Assembly (NCBI RefSeq): GCF_040939455.1
Contig: NC_134122.1
Coordinates: 27,745,501-27,809,500 of the forward strand
Direction of reading: 5' to 3'
Source of the DNA: Microcebus murinus
Lineage: Eukaryota; Chordata; Mammalia; Primates; Cheirogaleidae
DNA: 64,000 bases
Below the pieces are notes generated by a model that had not been told where the DNA came from, ran no database searches, and saw only the letters and a list, made by a program, of their open reading frames with translations. This document shows, piece by piece, positions 39,771-50,758 of the stretch (positions within the stretch are counted from its first letter, which is position 1; each line of letters begins with the position of its first letter). Position numbers and translations under genes: made by a program.

Positions 39771-40853
39771 ACAGCCAACATCATACTGAATAGGGAAAAA
39801 TTGAAAGCATTTCCACTTAGAACTGGAACCAGGCAAGGTTGTCCACTATCTCTACTTCTATCGAACATAGTGCTGGAGGTCCTGGCTATAGCAATCAGAC
39901 ATGAAAGTGGAATTAAAGGTATCCAAATGGGGGCAGAAGAGATCAAACTCTCACTCTTTGCTGATGATATGATATTATATTTAAAAAGTCCCAAGGATTC
40001 AACCAAGAGACTCCTGGAATTGATAAATGAATTTAGTAAAGTCTCAGGATACAAAATCAATACACAGAAATCAGAGGCATTCTTATATGCCAATAACAGT
40101 CAAATTGAGAACCAAATCAAAGACTCAATACTCTTCACAATAGCAACAAAGAAAATAAAGTACCTAGGAATATACTTAACAAAGGAGGTAAAAGACCTCT
40201 ACAGGGAGAACTATGAAACACCGAGGAAGGAAATATCAGAGGACGTAAACAGATGGAAATCCATACCATGCTTGTGGGTCAGCAGAATCAACATTGTTAA
40301 AATGTCTATACTACCCAAACTGATCTACAGAGTCAATGCAATTCCTATTAAAATACCAACATCATGTTTCACAGATATAGAAAAAATAATTACACGCTTT
40401 GTTTGGAAGCAGAGAAGACCCTGCATATGAAAAGCAATTCTAGGGAATAAAACAAGATGAGAGGTATCAATATGCCAGATTTCAAACTATACTACAAAGC
40501 ACTAATAATTAAATCAGTTTGGTATTCACACAAAAATAGGAATATTGACCAGTGGAACAGAACTGAGAACCCTGATATAAAACCATCTTCATATATCCAT
40601 CTAATCTTTGACAAAACAGACAAAAACATTCGCTGGGAAAAAGAATCCTTATTCAATAAGTGGTGCTGGGAAAACTGGACAGCCATTTGTAGAAGGCTGA
40701 AGCAGGATCCACACCTTTCATCTTTCACAAAAATCAACTTATGCTGGATAACAGACTTAAACCTAAGGTATGAAACCATTAGAATTCTAGAGGAAAATGT
40801 TGAAAACACTCTCCTAGACATTGGCCTAGGCAAAGAATTTATGATGAATAAGG

Positions 40854-41072
40854 CAGGGGTCCTCAAACTCTTTAAACAGAGGGCCAGTTCACTGTCCCTC
40901 AGACCGTTGGAGGGCCATTGGAGAGTGCAGTGCATATTCCACTCGTGCACTGTCGGCCTGGGACGAGTTGGCTGCTAAGCAGGACAAGCAGCGGTGGCAA
41001 AAACACCCAGTGGGACGGATAAATGTCCTGAGGGCTGCATGTGGTTCGTGGGCCGTAGTTTGAGGATGTCTG
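40854..41072. mobile_element. Non-autonomous hAT DNA transposon nested in L1
   Basis: 219-bp insertion in the L1 ORF2 3' part. It starts CAGGGGTCCTCAAACT and ends AGTTTGAGGATGTCTG, near-matching terminal inverted repeats. Flanking 8-mers gaataagg and tcctaagg agree at the taagg end and fit an 8-bp hAT target with central TA. No transposase is encoded. Such short hAT elements are known from strepsirrhine and other mammal genomes; exact family not assigned. Confidence 0.85.
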
Positions 41073-42128
41073 TCCTAAGGCAATCACAGCAGCAACAAAA
41101 ATAAATAAGACCTGATCAAACTTAAAAGCTTCTGCACAGCCAAAGAAACAGTCATGAGAGCAAACAGACAACATACATAATGTGAGAAAATTTTCGCATC
41201 CTACACATCTGATAAGGGGCTGATAACTAGAATCTACTTAGAACTCATGAAAATCAGCAAGAAAAAATCAAACAACCCTGTCAAAAAGTGGGCAAAGAAC
41301 ACGAACAGAAACTTTTCAAAAGAAGACAGAATAATGGCTAACAAACATATGAAAAAATGTTCAACATCTCTAATCATCAGGGAAATGCAAATGAAAACTG
41401 CAATGAGATATCACTTATCACCAGTAAGAATGGCCTTTATCAAAAAGTCCCCAAATAATAAATGTTGGCGTGGATGCAGAGAGATAGGAACACTGCTACA
41501 CTGCTGGTGGGACTACAAACTGGTTCAACCTCTGTGGAAAGCAATATGGAGATACCTTAAAGCAATACAAGTAGATCTACCATTTGATCCAGCAATCCCA
41601 TTACTGGGCATCTACCCAAAAGAGCAAAGAACACTCTACAAAAAAGATACCTGCACTCGAATGTTTATAGCAGCACAATTCACAATTGCAAAGCTGTAGA
41701 AACAACCCAAGTGCCCATCAATACATGAGTAGTAATAAAATGTGGTATATGTATACCATTCAGTTCTAAGAAACAATGGTGATATAGCACATCTTGTATT
41801 TTCCTGGATAGAGCTGAAACCCATGCCACTAATTGAAGTATCATAAGAATGGAAAAACAAACACCACATATACTCACCAGCAAATTGGTATTAACTTATC
41901 AGAACCTAAGTAGACACATAGGAATTACATTTATTGGGTACTGGGCAGGTGGGAGGGGGGAGGAGGGGATGGGTATATACATACCTAATGAATGAGATGT
42001 GCACCATCTGGGGGACTGTCACGCTTGAAGCTCAGACTTGTGTGTGTGTGTGTGTGGGCAAGGGCATTCTTTGAAACCTTAAAATTTGTACCTCCATAAT
42101 ATGCTGAAATTTAAAAAAGCGAGCACTT

Positions 42129-43035
<907 letters not shown>

Positions 43036-44355
43036 TTTTTTTTTTTTTTTTTTTAGGGTGGAAAAACTTTTTTTTTTTATTTCGGCATATTATGGGGGTA
43101 CAGATTTTAAGGTTTCAATAAATGCCCATTTCCCCCCCTTCCCCCAAAAGTCTGAGTCTCCATCATGACCATCCCCTAGATGGTGCACATCTCACTCATT
43201 ATGTATGTATATACCCGCCCCCCTCCCCCCTCCCACCTGCCCAATACCCTATTACTGTAGTACCTATGTGTCCACTTAGGTGCTACTCAGTTAATACCAG
43301 TTTGCTGGAGAATATATCTGGTGCTTGTTTTTCCATTCTTGGGATACTTCACTTAGTAGTATGGGTTCCAGCTCTAACCAGGAAAATATAAGATGTGCTA
43401 TATCACCATTGTTTCTTAGAGCTGAATAGTACTCCATGGTATACATATACCACATTTTATTAATCCATTCTTGGATTGATGGGCACTTGGGCTGTTTCCA
43501 CAGCCTTGCAATTATGAATTGTGCTGCTATAAACATTCGAGTGCAGCTGTCTTTTTTGTAGAGTGTCATTGGATCTTTTGGGTAGATGCCCAGCAATGGG
43601 ATTGCTGGATCGAATGGTAGATTCACTTGTATCGCTTTAAGGTATCTCCATATTGCTTTCCACAGAGGTTGAACTAGTTTGTAGTCCCACCAGCAGTGTA
43701 GGAGTGTTCCTCTCTCTCCGCAACCACGCCAGCATTTATTGTTTGGAGATTTTTTGATAAAGGCCATTCTCACTGGGGTTAAGTGATATCTCATTGTGGT
43801 TTTGATTTGCATTTCCCTGATGATTAGAGATGTTGAGCTTTTTTACATATGTTTGTTGGCCATTCTTCTGTCTTCTTTAGAAAAATTTCTGTTCAAGTCC
43901 TTTGCCCACTTTTTAATGGGGTTATTTGATTTTTTCTTCCTGATTTTCGTGAGTTCTAAGTATATTCTAGTTATCAGTCCCTTATCGGATGCATAGGATG
44001 CAAAAATTTTCTCCCATTCTGTAGGTTGTCTGTTTACTTTCATGACTATTTCTTTGGCTGTGCAGAAGCTTTGTAGTTTGATCATGTCCCATTTATTTAT
44101 TTTTGTTGCTGCTGTGATTGCCTTTGGGGACTTCTTCATAAACTCTTTGCCCAGGCCAATGTCTAGGAGAGTGTTTCCAACTTTTTCCTCTAGAGTTCTA
44201 ATAGTTTCATATCTTAGGTTTAAGTCTGTTATCCAGCGTGAGTTGGTTTTTGTGAGAGGTGAAAGGTGTGGGTCCTGTTTTAGCCTTCTACAGGTGGCTA
44301 TCCACTTTTCCCAGCACCATTTATTGAAGAGGGATTCTTTTCCCCAGCGTATGTT
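43036..44355 (-). mobile_element. Near-full-length L1, 3' part (left of provirus)
   Basis: Minus strand. A T run at 43,036-43,054 is the poly-A tail, then the 3'UTR, and ORF2 C-terminus from about 43,291 upward: [20 protein letters not shown] near 43,700, [20 protein letters not shown] near 43,430. A frame change lies between 43,812 and 43,843. The provirus interrupts ORF2 at 44,350-44,355 and the L1 resumes at 51,483. Confidence 0.94.
44350..44355. repeat. Provirus target-site duplication (left)
   Basis: TATGTT, repeated exactly at 51,477-51,482. Six bases is the size made by betaretroviral (ERV-K type) integrases. Confidence 0.93.
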
Positions 44356-44778
44356 TGTTAGAGGCAAGGACCCTCAAAGACCCTCAACTCCCCTATGACT
44401 CGTCCTACGCACGAACTTCGCCCTGGAAAATTCCAGCTATAGCTCCGAGAAGAACGCAGTCCATGACGTGCTGACCACGGAATGCTCCAGGATGTGTTGA
44501 CTGCAAATGTTCCGGTTGGAGATGAGTAATCAGTCAAAAACAAGATACTGATAAGACACTGATTAGGGCTAATCAACCCAGACCCAAGCCTCATCGTCAC
44601 CACTCTATGTTTTGTTTTGACTTCCTTGTTTTTGTATGCTTATAAAACCCACTAAAAATCTAAGTAAAGCAGACCTTGACAACCATTTGCTTGGTCTCGT
44701 TTCTCTCTCTCGCTCATCTCTTTCAGGCACGGTCCCCCTCGCCCCCGCGAGTAACAGAAGGTCCCGCGGGCCGGGACA
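44356..44778 (+). repeat. 5' LTR
   Basis: Begins TGTTAGAGG and ends GGGACA, with TG...CA ends. Its 423 bases match 51,054-51,476 except at 44,773. No open frame of superantigen type is present; the LTR is far shorter than that of MMTV. Confidence 0.96.
44641..44647 (+). promoter_or_regulatory. LTR TATA box
   Basis: TATAAAA, about 135 bases before the LTR end; transcription probably starts near 44,670. AGTAAA at 44,663-44,668 is a candidate poly(A) signal of the type MMTV uses (inference). The same sites recur at 51,339-51,345 and 51,361-51,366. Confidence 0.75.
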
Positions 44779-44780
44779 AG

Positions 44781-44798
44781 TGGCGCCCAACGTGGGGC
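44781..44798 (+). other. Primer binding site (tRNA-Lys)
   Basis: TGGCGCCCAACGTGGGGC, two bases after the 5' LTR. It is complementary to the 3' end of tRNA-Lys(1,2), the primer of type-D betaretroviruses and the basis of the ERV-K name. Confidence 0.93.
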
Positions 44799-44899
44799 TC
44801 GAGGTACGGACCTTTGTCGGGTGACGCCACGGAGTGCTCTTCGGCCGAAGGAAACCCTACAGAGACCCTCGTTCTGCCGCTCACAGAGTCGACGGTCTG

Positions 44900-44905
44900 G
44901 TGAGT
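44900..44905 (+). promoter_or_regulatory. Candidate major splice donor
   Basis: CTG before GTGAGT, in the leader 33 bases before the gag start. Together with the acceptor at 50,485-50,486 it would make the spliced env-type RNA. Inferred from consensus only. Confidence 0.6.
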
Positions 44906-44932
44906 AAAATTTTACATTGTCACCCCATCGAG

Positions 44933-47107
44933 ATGGGCCATTCATTGTCTAAGGAGGCCGTTTTTATTAAGGATCTCAAGGCCTCACTCAGAGAGAGAGG
45001 AATTAGAGTTAAGAAAAAGGATCTAGTAAAATTTTTTGTGTTCATTGATCGTGCTTGTCCTTGGTTTATTATTGGTGGACCTGAGATTCACCCACACAAA
45101 TGGCAAAAAGTAGGTAGAGATTTAAACGATTTACTTCTAAGTCAGGGCCCAGATGCCGTCCCTGGATCTGTTTTTTCTTACTGGGGACTAATCAGAGATA
45201 TTGTTGAAGGGGCAGATTCAGACCCCAATAAAAAACAGCTGCTCTCAGTAGCAGAATTCTGCCTCCGACCCGTGTCGCGGTCCGCTTCAAAAATGTCTTT
45301 AGAAGCGGCCGAAGGGTCGGCCCCCCCTGATAATCCTAAAAGATCAACATGCCCTTCCCCTTGCCCCTCAGTTTGTATTAATATGCCCCCTCCAGACCCA
45401 TCGGTTGAGCTCCAGACATTTAGAGACGAGCCCTCGGTTAGTAGGCCAGACACCAAGGCCCTTTACCCTCCCTTACCCGAGGTTATGGCTCTTCATGCAT
45501 TCAATTACCCGGTATTCAAAAAACAATCCCCCCGAGAGTCCCTCGACCCCGCCGAAGAGGCAACCCTCGGAGAGGAAGCGGTCCAATATTACGATCCCAA
45601 ATGGCCGCCTCCTTACATACCCCAGATTTACGCACCTTCGTTAATACCCCCCCTTACAATGCCCTTACTTTTGCGTACCAAAGAAGACTTAAGTCAAAGG
45701 ATTACGCAATTAAAGGATGTTTTACAACTTCAAAAAGAGTTTGCCCAGCTTTCCAAAGACTTGTCCTCCCTCCAAGATACGCTTAAAGATTCGGTTTTCA
45801 TTAGCCACCCACGTCATGAGACCGCCCAGTCTCACGCCACCTTACATAAAAAATCCTTAAAATCCTCCCATAAAGCCCTAGCATTCCCGGTAGTTACCAG
45901 GTCTAATAGGCAAGGAGACCTTGCCGCCCCTTCTTCGAGCCAGTCCCCGCCCCAAGATTCAGATAATGAAGATACGGAAGGGAGAGAAAAGGAAAGTGAT
46001 AGTGATGACCCCCCAGAGGAGGCAGTCCCGGGGCCCACTGCAGAGCCTACTGAGTTCCGCAGACTAAAACTTAAGACTTTAAAAGAATTAAATTCTGCTG
46101 TTAGGGCGTATGGGCCCAATGCACCCTTTACCTACTCCCTCCTAGAGGCAGCCTCGGGAGGCGGCTACCTGCTCCCCGGAGAATGGACCAAGCTGGTTCA
46201 GGCAGTCCTTTCTCGCGGACAGTTCCTCTCGTGGAAAGCCGATTTTCTCGACCGCTGTCAAACTACGGCTACTAATAATTTAAAAAACCTCAATTCTGCC
46301 TCTTGGACCGTTGAAAAACTTAGCGGACAAGGGAAATTTGCCACTGAACAGCGCCAAAGGGGACTCCCGATCGGGCTTTTGTCTCAGACCGCCGCAGCCG
46401 CTTTCGGCGCCTGGCGAGCACTTCCCTCTACGGGATCTATTCTCACTCCCCTGACAAAAATTACCCAGGGAGCTCAGGAGGGCTTTAGTGAATTTGTGGG
46501 CAGGCTTTTAGAGTCTGCTGAACGAACCCTCGGGCACGAGGATGAGAATAATAGGCTTATTAAACAATTGGCCTATGAAAATGCTAACAGTGCTTGCAGG
46601 GCCATCCTCAGGGGCAAACTCAAAAATAAAGACCTTAATGACATGATTAGAATGTGTAATGATGCTGACCCCTTCGCCCATAAGGTGTCGCAGGCTGTGC
46701 AGCTTGCGATCGGGGCCGCCATTCAAGGCACTGCGGCACAAAAAGGCTGTTTTAAGTGTGGTCAGCCAGGACACTTTGTGAAGCAATGCCCCTTAGCCAC
46801 CTCCTCTGCTGCCCCTAACCTCAGTAGACCACCAGGCAGGCCAACCTGGCCCCCCTCCCTCTGTCCTCGCTGCAAGAGGGGATACCATTGGGCTAGTGAG
46901 TGCCGTTCTAAGACCGATGCCCTTGGAAATCCCTTGCCACCCCTTTCGGGAAACGGCCTGAGGGGCCAGCCCCAGGCCCCTTGTCCTATTCAATTTCAGT
47001 CGGCCTCAGGGAACAGCCGACAAGAGAATCCCCAGCCCCTAGACTCCTCCGAGCGACCACAGGGAGCGCAGGAGTGGACTTGTGTGCCTCCTCCGACACA
47101 ATATTAA
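44933..47107 (+). CDS. gag: Endogenous retroviral Gag polyprotein, open
   Basis: 724-codon open frame encoding the structural polyprotein of a betaretrovirus-like particle. I chose the ATG at 44,933 because it gives MGHSLSK, an N-myristoylation signal like other betaretroviral matrix proteins; the frame is open further upstream but only into leader. Matrix is at the N-terminus. PPPY late-budding motif at residues 225-228. A serine/acid-rich segment lies around residues 340-365. The capsid major homology region QGAQEGFSEFVGRL starts at residue 512. Two nucleocapsid zinc knuckles of CX2CX4HX4C type lie at residues 606-619 and 644-657. It ends TAA at 47,105-47,107. No internal stop or frameshift is seen. 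Pro is reached by a -1 frameshift at 46,948-46,954. Confidence 0.95.
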   Translation: MGHSLSKEAVFIKDLKASLRERGIRVKKKDLVKFFVFIDRACPWFIIGGPEIHPHKWQKVGRDLNDLLLSQGPDAVPGSVFSYWGLIRDIVEGADSDPNKKQLLSVAEFCLRPVSRSASKMSLEAAEGSAPPDNPKRSTCPSPCPSVCINMPPPDPSVELQTFRDEPSVSRPDTKALYPPLPEVMALHAFNYPVFKKQSPRESLDPAEEATLGEEAVQYYDPKWPPPYIPQIYAPSLIPPLTMPLLLRTKEDLSQRITQLKDVLQLQKEFAQLSKDLSSLQDTLKDSVFISHPRHETAQSHATLHKKSLKSSHKALAFPVVTRSNRQGDLAAPSSSQSPPQDSDNEDTEGREKESDSDDPPEEAVPGPTAEPTEFRRLKLKTLKELNSAVRAYGPNAPFTYSLLEAASGGGYLLPGEWTKLVQAVLSRGQFLSWKADFLDRCQTTATNNLKNLNSASWTVEKLSGQGKFATEQRQRGLPIGLLSQTAAAAFGAWRALPSTGSILTPLTKITQGAQEGFSEFVGRLLESAERTLGHEDENNRLIKQLAYENANSACRAILRGKLKNKDLNDMIRMCNDADPFAHKVSQAVQLAIGAAIQGTAAQKGCFKCGQPGHFVKQCPLATSSAAPNLSRPPGRPTWPPSLCPRCKRGYHWASECRSKTDALGNPLPPLSGNGLRGQPQAPCPIQFQSASGNSRQENPQPLDSSERPQGAQEWTCVPPPTQY
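46948..46954 (+). promoter_or_regulatory. gag-pro -1 ribosomal frameshift heptamer
   Basis: GGGAAAC, placed as G GGA AAC in the gag frame, the same heptamer used at the gag-pro junction of several betaretroviruses. The pro frame is open from here. The following GC-rich bases (cggcctgaggggccagcccc) can pair with each other, as expected for a stimulatory structure. Confidence 0.88.
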
Positions 47108-47877
47108 AACCTGAAGATGGTGTTCAAATTTTGCCTACTGGCTCATTTGGACCCCCACCGGCTAACATGTTCTTTTTTATTCTGGGCCGAGCCTCCTCCA
47201 CCCTTGCAGGGCTCATAGTCCACCCCTCCATAGTAGATAGTGACTTTACCAGGGAGATCAACATCTTAGCCAGTGCGCTCACCGGCCCTGTGTGTGTCTC
47301 TAAGGGACAGCGCTTAGCTCAGGCATTGCCCTTGCCCCTTAATACATCCTTCCCAGCCATCGCCTCTAACCAAGGTGCTTCCTGCCCTGGCTCTTCTGAT
47401 CTTTATTGGGTCCAAGCTATCACCAAAAAACGACCCACCCTGCGGTTAAAGTTAGATGGTAAACTTTTTGAAGGCCTTCTTGATTCTGGCGCCAATTCCA
47501 CAGTTATTGCCCAGGACGCCTGGCCCCAATCATGGCCATTGCAGCCTTCACTTACACACTTACAAGGTATAGAACAGTCTAATAATACTCTCCAGAGCTC
47601 AAAAATTTTAACATGGGAAGACCCTGAGGGAAACAAAGGCACCACCCAACCCTTTGTAGTCCCAAACCTGCCTGTTAACTTATGGGGGCGTGATATCCTT
47701 GCACAAATGAATGTCATTATGTGCAGCCCCAATGAAGTTGTAGCCAGCCAAATGCTTACACAGGGATTCCTCCCAGGACAGGGTTTAGGTAAAGAGGGTC
47801 AGGGACTAAGAGCACCCTTAACCACCCTCCCTAAGTCAGACAGATCAGGACTAGGGTTCAAAGAACATTTTTTGTAA
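46951..47877 (+). CDS. pro: Endogenous retroviral dUTPase-protease (Pro)
   Basis: Frame -1 to gag, about 308 codons to TAA at 47,875-47,877. The N-terminal part is a retroviral dUTPase: GSAGVDL near 47,070, then [15 protein letters not shown] and VDSDFTREI (the family has PGVIDSDYxGEI, so this motif is altered). The C-terminal part is the aspartic protease with catalytic [12 protein letters not shown] (Asp codon 47,482-47,484) and WGRDILAQM. It is followed by a glycine-rich G-patch ([15 protein letters not shown]) as in other betaretroviruses. Open throughout. Expressed only as a Gag-Pro frameshift product. Confidence 0.93.
   Translation, partial: KRPEGPAPGPLSYSISVGLREQPTRESPAPRLLRATTGSAGVDLCASSDTILKPEDGVQILPTGSFGPPPANMFFFILGRASSTLAGLIVHPSIVDSDFTREINILASALTGPVCVSKGQRLAQALPLPLNTSFPAIASNQGASCPGSSDLYWVQAITKKRPTLRLKLDGKLFEGLLDSGANSTVIAQDAWPQSWPLQPSLTHLQGIEQSNNTLQSSKILTWEDPEGNKGTTQPFVVPNLPVNLWGRDILAQMNVIMCSPNEVVASQMLTQGFLPGQGLGKEGQGLRAPLTTLPKSDRSGLGFKEHFL
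47868..47874 (+). promoter_or_regulatory. pro-pol -1 ribosomal frameshift heptamer
   Basis: TTTTTTG, read T TTT TTG in the pro frame immediately before the pro stop TAA. The pol frame is open from this point. Confidence 0.85.
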
Positions 47878-50470
47878 GGGCCATTGATCCCCCTGCACTT
47901 CAGGCAGATAAAATCACTTGGAAAAGTGACTCACCTGTCTGGATCGATCAGTGGACCCTCCCATCTAACAAGCTAGCTGCAGCTACAGCGTTGGTGCAGG
48001 AACAATTAGCTGCCGGACACATAGAGCCCTCTACTTCACCATGGAACACCCCCATTTTTGTCATTCAAAAAAGGACTGGCAAGTGGCGGCTACTACAAGA
48101 CTTGCGGGCTGTTAATCAAACAATGGTTCCCATGGGGGCACTCCAGCCTGTTTGCCTTCGCCCGTAGCTATCCCCAGAGGCTACTATAAGATAGTCATTG
48201 ACCTGAAAGACTGCTTTTTCTCCATACCATTGCACCCAGATGACTGTAAGCGCTTCGCCTTCAGTCTTCCGGTAGTAAATTGTATAGGACCCTCCCCGCG
48301 TTTCCACTGGCGAGTATTGCCTCAAGGCATGGCCAACAGCCCTACCCTTTGCCAAAAATATGTAGCTCAGACAATTGATTCTTTTAGAATTCAACATCCT
48401 CAACTATATATAATTCATTATATGGATGACATTCTTTTAGCCGGAGCTGACGAGGCAACCTTACATCAAGTTACTATGCAGGTTGTCTCGGCCTTACAAG
48501 CTCGAGGCCTCCGCTTGTCCCCCGAAAAGATTCAGGTCTACCCCCCTCACCTGTTCCTAGGTTTTGAATTATTCCCCAACAAGGTCCTCTCCCAAAAAGT
48601 ACAGATCAGAAAAGACTCTCTTCAATGCCTTAATGATTTTCAGCGTCTTCTAGGCGACATTAATTGGCTTCGCCCATATTTAAAACTCACCACAGGACAG
48701 TTAAAACCCCTATTTGACATCCTGCAGGGAAATACTGACCCAACCTCTCCCCGCTCCCTAACTAAAGAAGGGCAGCAAGCACTCGATTTAGTCGAGCAGG
48801 CCATAAATGCCCAGGCCATTGGCTACTTCTCCCCAGATTCCCACCTGTACTTCATTGTCCTCCCCACCCCCTTTTCGCCCACGGGACTCTTCTGGCAGGG
48901 CAAGCCTCTTTTTTGGGTTCACCTATCGGCTTCCTCCCCTAAAGTCCTTCCCACCTACCCTTACTTAGTAGCTAAGATTATTCGATTGGGGCGAGAAAAC
49001 TCCCTTAAGCTTTTTGGAAAAGATCCAGATATCATAATACTCCCTTACAATGCTTCCCAAATTCAGTGGCTAATACAGAATGATGATGACTGGGCAGTTA
49101 ACTGTACGTCTTTCCAGGGCAAACTAGATAATCATTACCCCCCTGATAAACTAATTCAGTTCCTCTATCGGACACCTGTAATATTTCCCAAAAAAACAAG
49201 AGTCTCCCCCATTCCAGGAGCCGTCTTAGTCTTTACCGATGGATCCTCCTCAGGCACCGCGGCCTATAGCATTAATGGCCAGGTCCGCAGTTTTCCCACC
49301 AGATTCTCCTCTGCTCAACTGGTTGAGTTAGCAGCCTTAGTCGCAGTCTTCAAATACGTAGATCAGTCACCATTTAACTTGTATACTGATAGTTCTTATG
49401 TTGCTCATGCTGTCGCCACTTTAGAAACTGTGCCTCATATTCGGCCCTCCAACAATACTACTCAAATGTTCCAGCAACTACAAAGACTCATTCACTCTCG
49501 TTCTGCGCCCTTTTCTATAGGCCATATTCGCGCCCACAGTGGCCTTCCTGGGCCTCTAGTAGCTGGAAATAATCTTGTTGATCAGGCGACTCGCGTTGCA
49601 GGCGCTGTTCACAATATCACTGTTGATCCTGTCTGCGCTGCACGCCAGGCTCATGATTTACACCATCTCAACGCCCATACCCTCAGGCTTAAATTCTCCA
49701 TTACTAGAGAACAGGCCAGAGAAATCGTCCGCCAATGCAGGGCTTGTTTTACCCTTCTCCCTGAGCCACACCTAAGAGTCAACCCTCGAGGCCTGATCCC
49801 TGGGGAGCTCTGGCAGATGGATGTCACTCATTACCCCCCTTTCGGAAAGCTTAAATATGTACATGTCTCTGTAGACACTTGCAGTGGATTTATCTTTGCT
49901 TCCCTACAAACAGGCGAGGCCACCCGCCACGTTATCAGCCATGTTATAGCCTGTCTCACCTCCCTCCCTCAGCCTAAAGTTATTAAGACTGACAATGGCC
50001 CGGGGTATATCAGCTCCAATTTCAAAAGTTTTTGTGCTCAGTTAGGCATCAAGCATATTACAGGCATTCCATACAACCCTCAGGGCCAAGGTATTGTAGA
50101 GAGAGCTCATCAGACGTTAAAAAATATGCTCTCCAAACTACAATCGGGAGGAGGAATTTTGTACCCTTTAACAGGTAATTCCAAAACCCTACTTAATCAT
50201 GCCCTGTTCATTTTAAACTTTCTCACCTTTGACACTGCCGGTAAAACAGCTGCCGACCGCCTTTGGCACCCATCCACCACAGATACTTATGCACAGGCCT
50301 TATGGAAAGAGCCGCTTACAGGCAAATGGCTGGGGCCTGACCCTGTCCTCATATGGGGAAAAGGACATGCCTGCATCTATGATACCCAGGCAGGAAACGC
50401 CAGATGGCTACCAGAGAGAGCGATTAAGTTATATAACCCACCCAGGGAATCCCCTGAGAAGAATTTTTAA
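47868..50470 (+). pseudogene. pol: Endogenous retroviral Pol with one frame break
   Basis: Pol begins in frame -1 to pro ([32 protein letters not shown]) and stays open to 48,149. It then changes frame near 48,147-48,152; without the change, TAG is met at 48,165-48,167. The second open part runs 48,152-50,470. Reverse transcriptase: VIDLKDCFFSIPLHPDD, and YMDD at 48,419-48,430. RNase H: VFTDGSSSG (about 49,232), a later VEL, and LYTDSSYVAHA. Integrase: zinc-binding HH-CC (HDLHHLNAH ... QCRAC), then catalytic DDE in WQMDVTH, KTDNGPGYI and NPQGQGIVERAH. All catalytic motifs are kept; the single break, of one-base scale, is the only defect seen. Confidence 0.92.
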
Positions 50471-50484
50471 TTCTGTTCTCTTCC

Positions 50485-50486
50485 AG
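50485..50486 (+). promoter_or_regulatory. Candidate env splice acceptor
   Basis: Pyrimidine-rich ttctgttctcttccag ends here, 7 bases before the env-type ATG. Well preserved although env is gone. Confidence 0.6.
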
Positions 50487-50493
50487 AACTACA

Positions 50494-50601
50494 ATGACTC
50501 CCCGAAAAAAGGTGCTGCCTCTCCTATGCCTGATTCTAGTCGTGACCAAGAGCACCATCGCAACCAACATCCATCAGATCTACAACTATACATGGCAGTA
50601 G
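50494..50601 (+). pseudogene. env: Env remnant: leader peptide, then stop
   Basis: 35 codons and TAG. It starts basic (MTPRKK) and continues with a hydrophobic stretch (VLPLLCLILVV), i.e. a signal-peptide shape, at the position where betaretroviral env begins, just after pol. Only about 450 bases separate its stop from the 3' LTR, so nearly all surface and transmembrane coding sequence is absent. A fragment of the transmembrane region might survive in 50,620-50,757, but I could not establish this. No functional envelope can be made. Confidence 0.7.
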
Positions 50602-50758
50602 ACGCAGCCACACAAAAATCGGTCTCCGTGCTTCACCAACGGCTAGAACAAAGAGGCTCCAGAGAAGACCTCCATACAGAGTCTCCCCATTCAGCCATAG
50701 AGGGTTTAAATTTCTCAGACCTTGCCTCAGACATGGAACGCAGTTGGTTCCAAAGGCT

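Larger units (their letters stand above)
35273..42115 (+). mobile_element. Near-full-length L1 LINE, inactive
   Basis: The 5'UTR starts at ggaggagagaaaaatagtgg and runs to about 36,600. ORF1 relic at 36,585-37,765 has a coiled coil, an RRM/CTD part (QGLDKLFEDIIEENFPGLAK) and LSFMYEGEIKTFPDK. ORF2 relic spans about 37,850-41,900: endonuclease (FCLRETHLTCKDAYRL), reverse transcriptase ([30 protein letters not shown] near 39,955-39,985), C-terminal cysteine region. It ends with a G-rich 3'UTR, a (TG)n run at 42,040-42,056 and an A-rich tail. Target duplication aaagtgagcactt (35,260-35,272) and aaagcgagcactt (42,116-42,128). ORF2 is broken at several points, e.g. near 38,143, 39,190, 39,500, 39,705 and 40,430. 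Confidence 0.94.

Noticed and set aside
44358..44603. Antisense 81-codon frame in each LTR (also 51,056-51,301)
   Set aside because: Identical only because the LTRs are identical. No similarity recognised and antisense to the LTR promoter. No superantigen-like sense frame either.
50602..50757. Possible Env transmembrane fragment in the frame ending 50,774
   Set aside because: Text such as SDLASDMERSWFQRLW is suggestive but lacks a membrane span, the CX6CC motif or a fusion peptide. Not enough to call.
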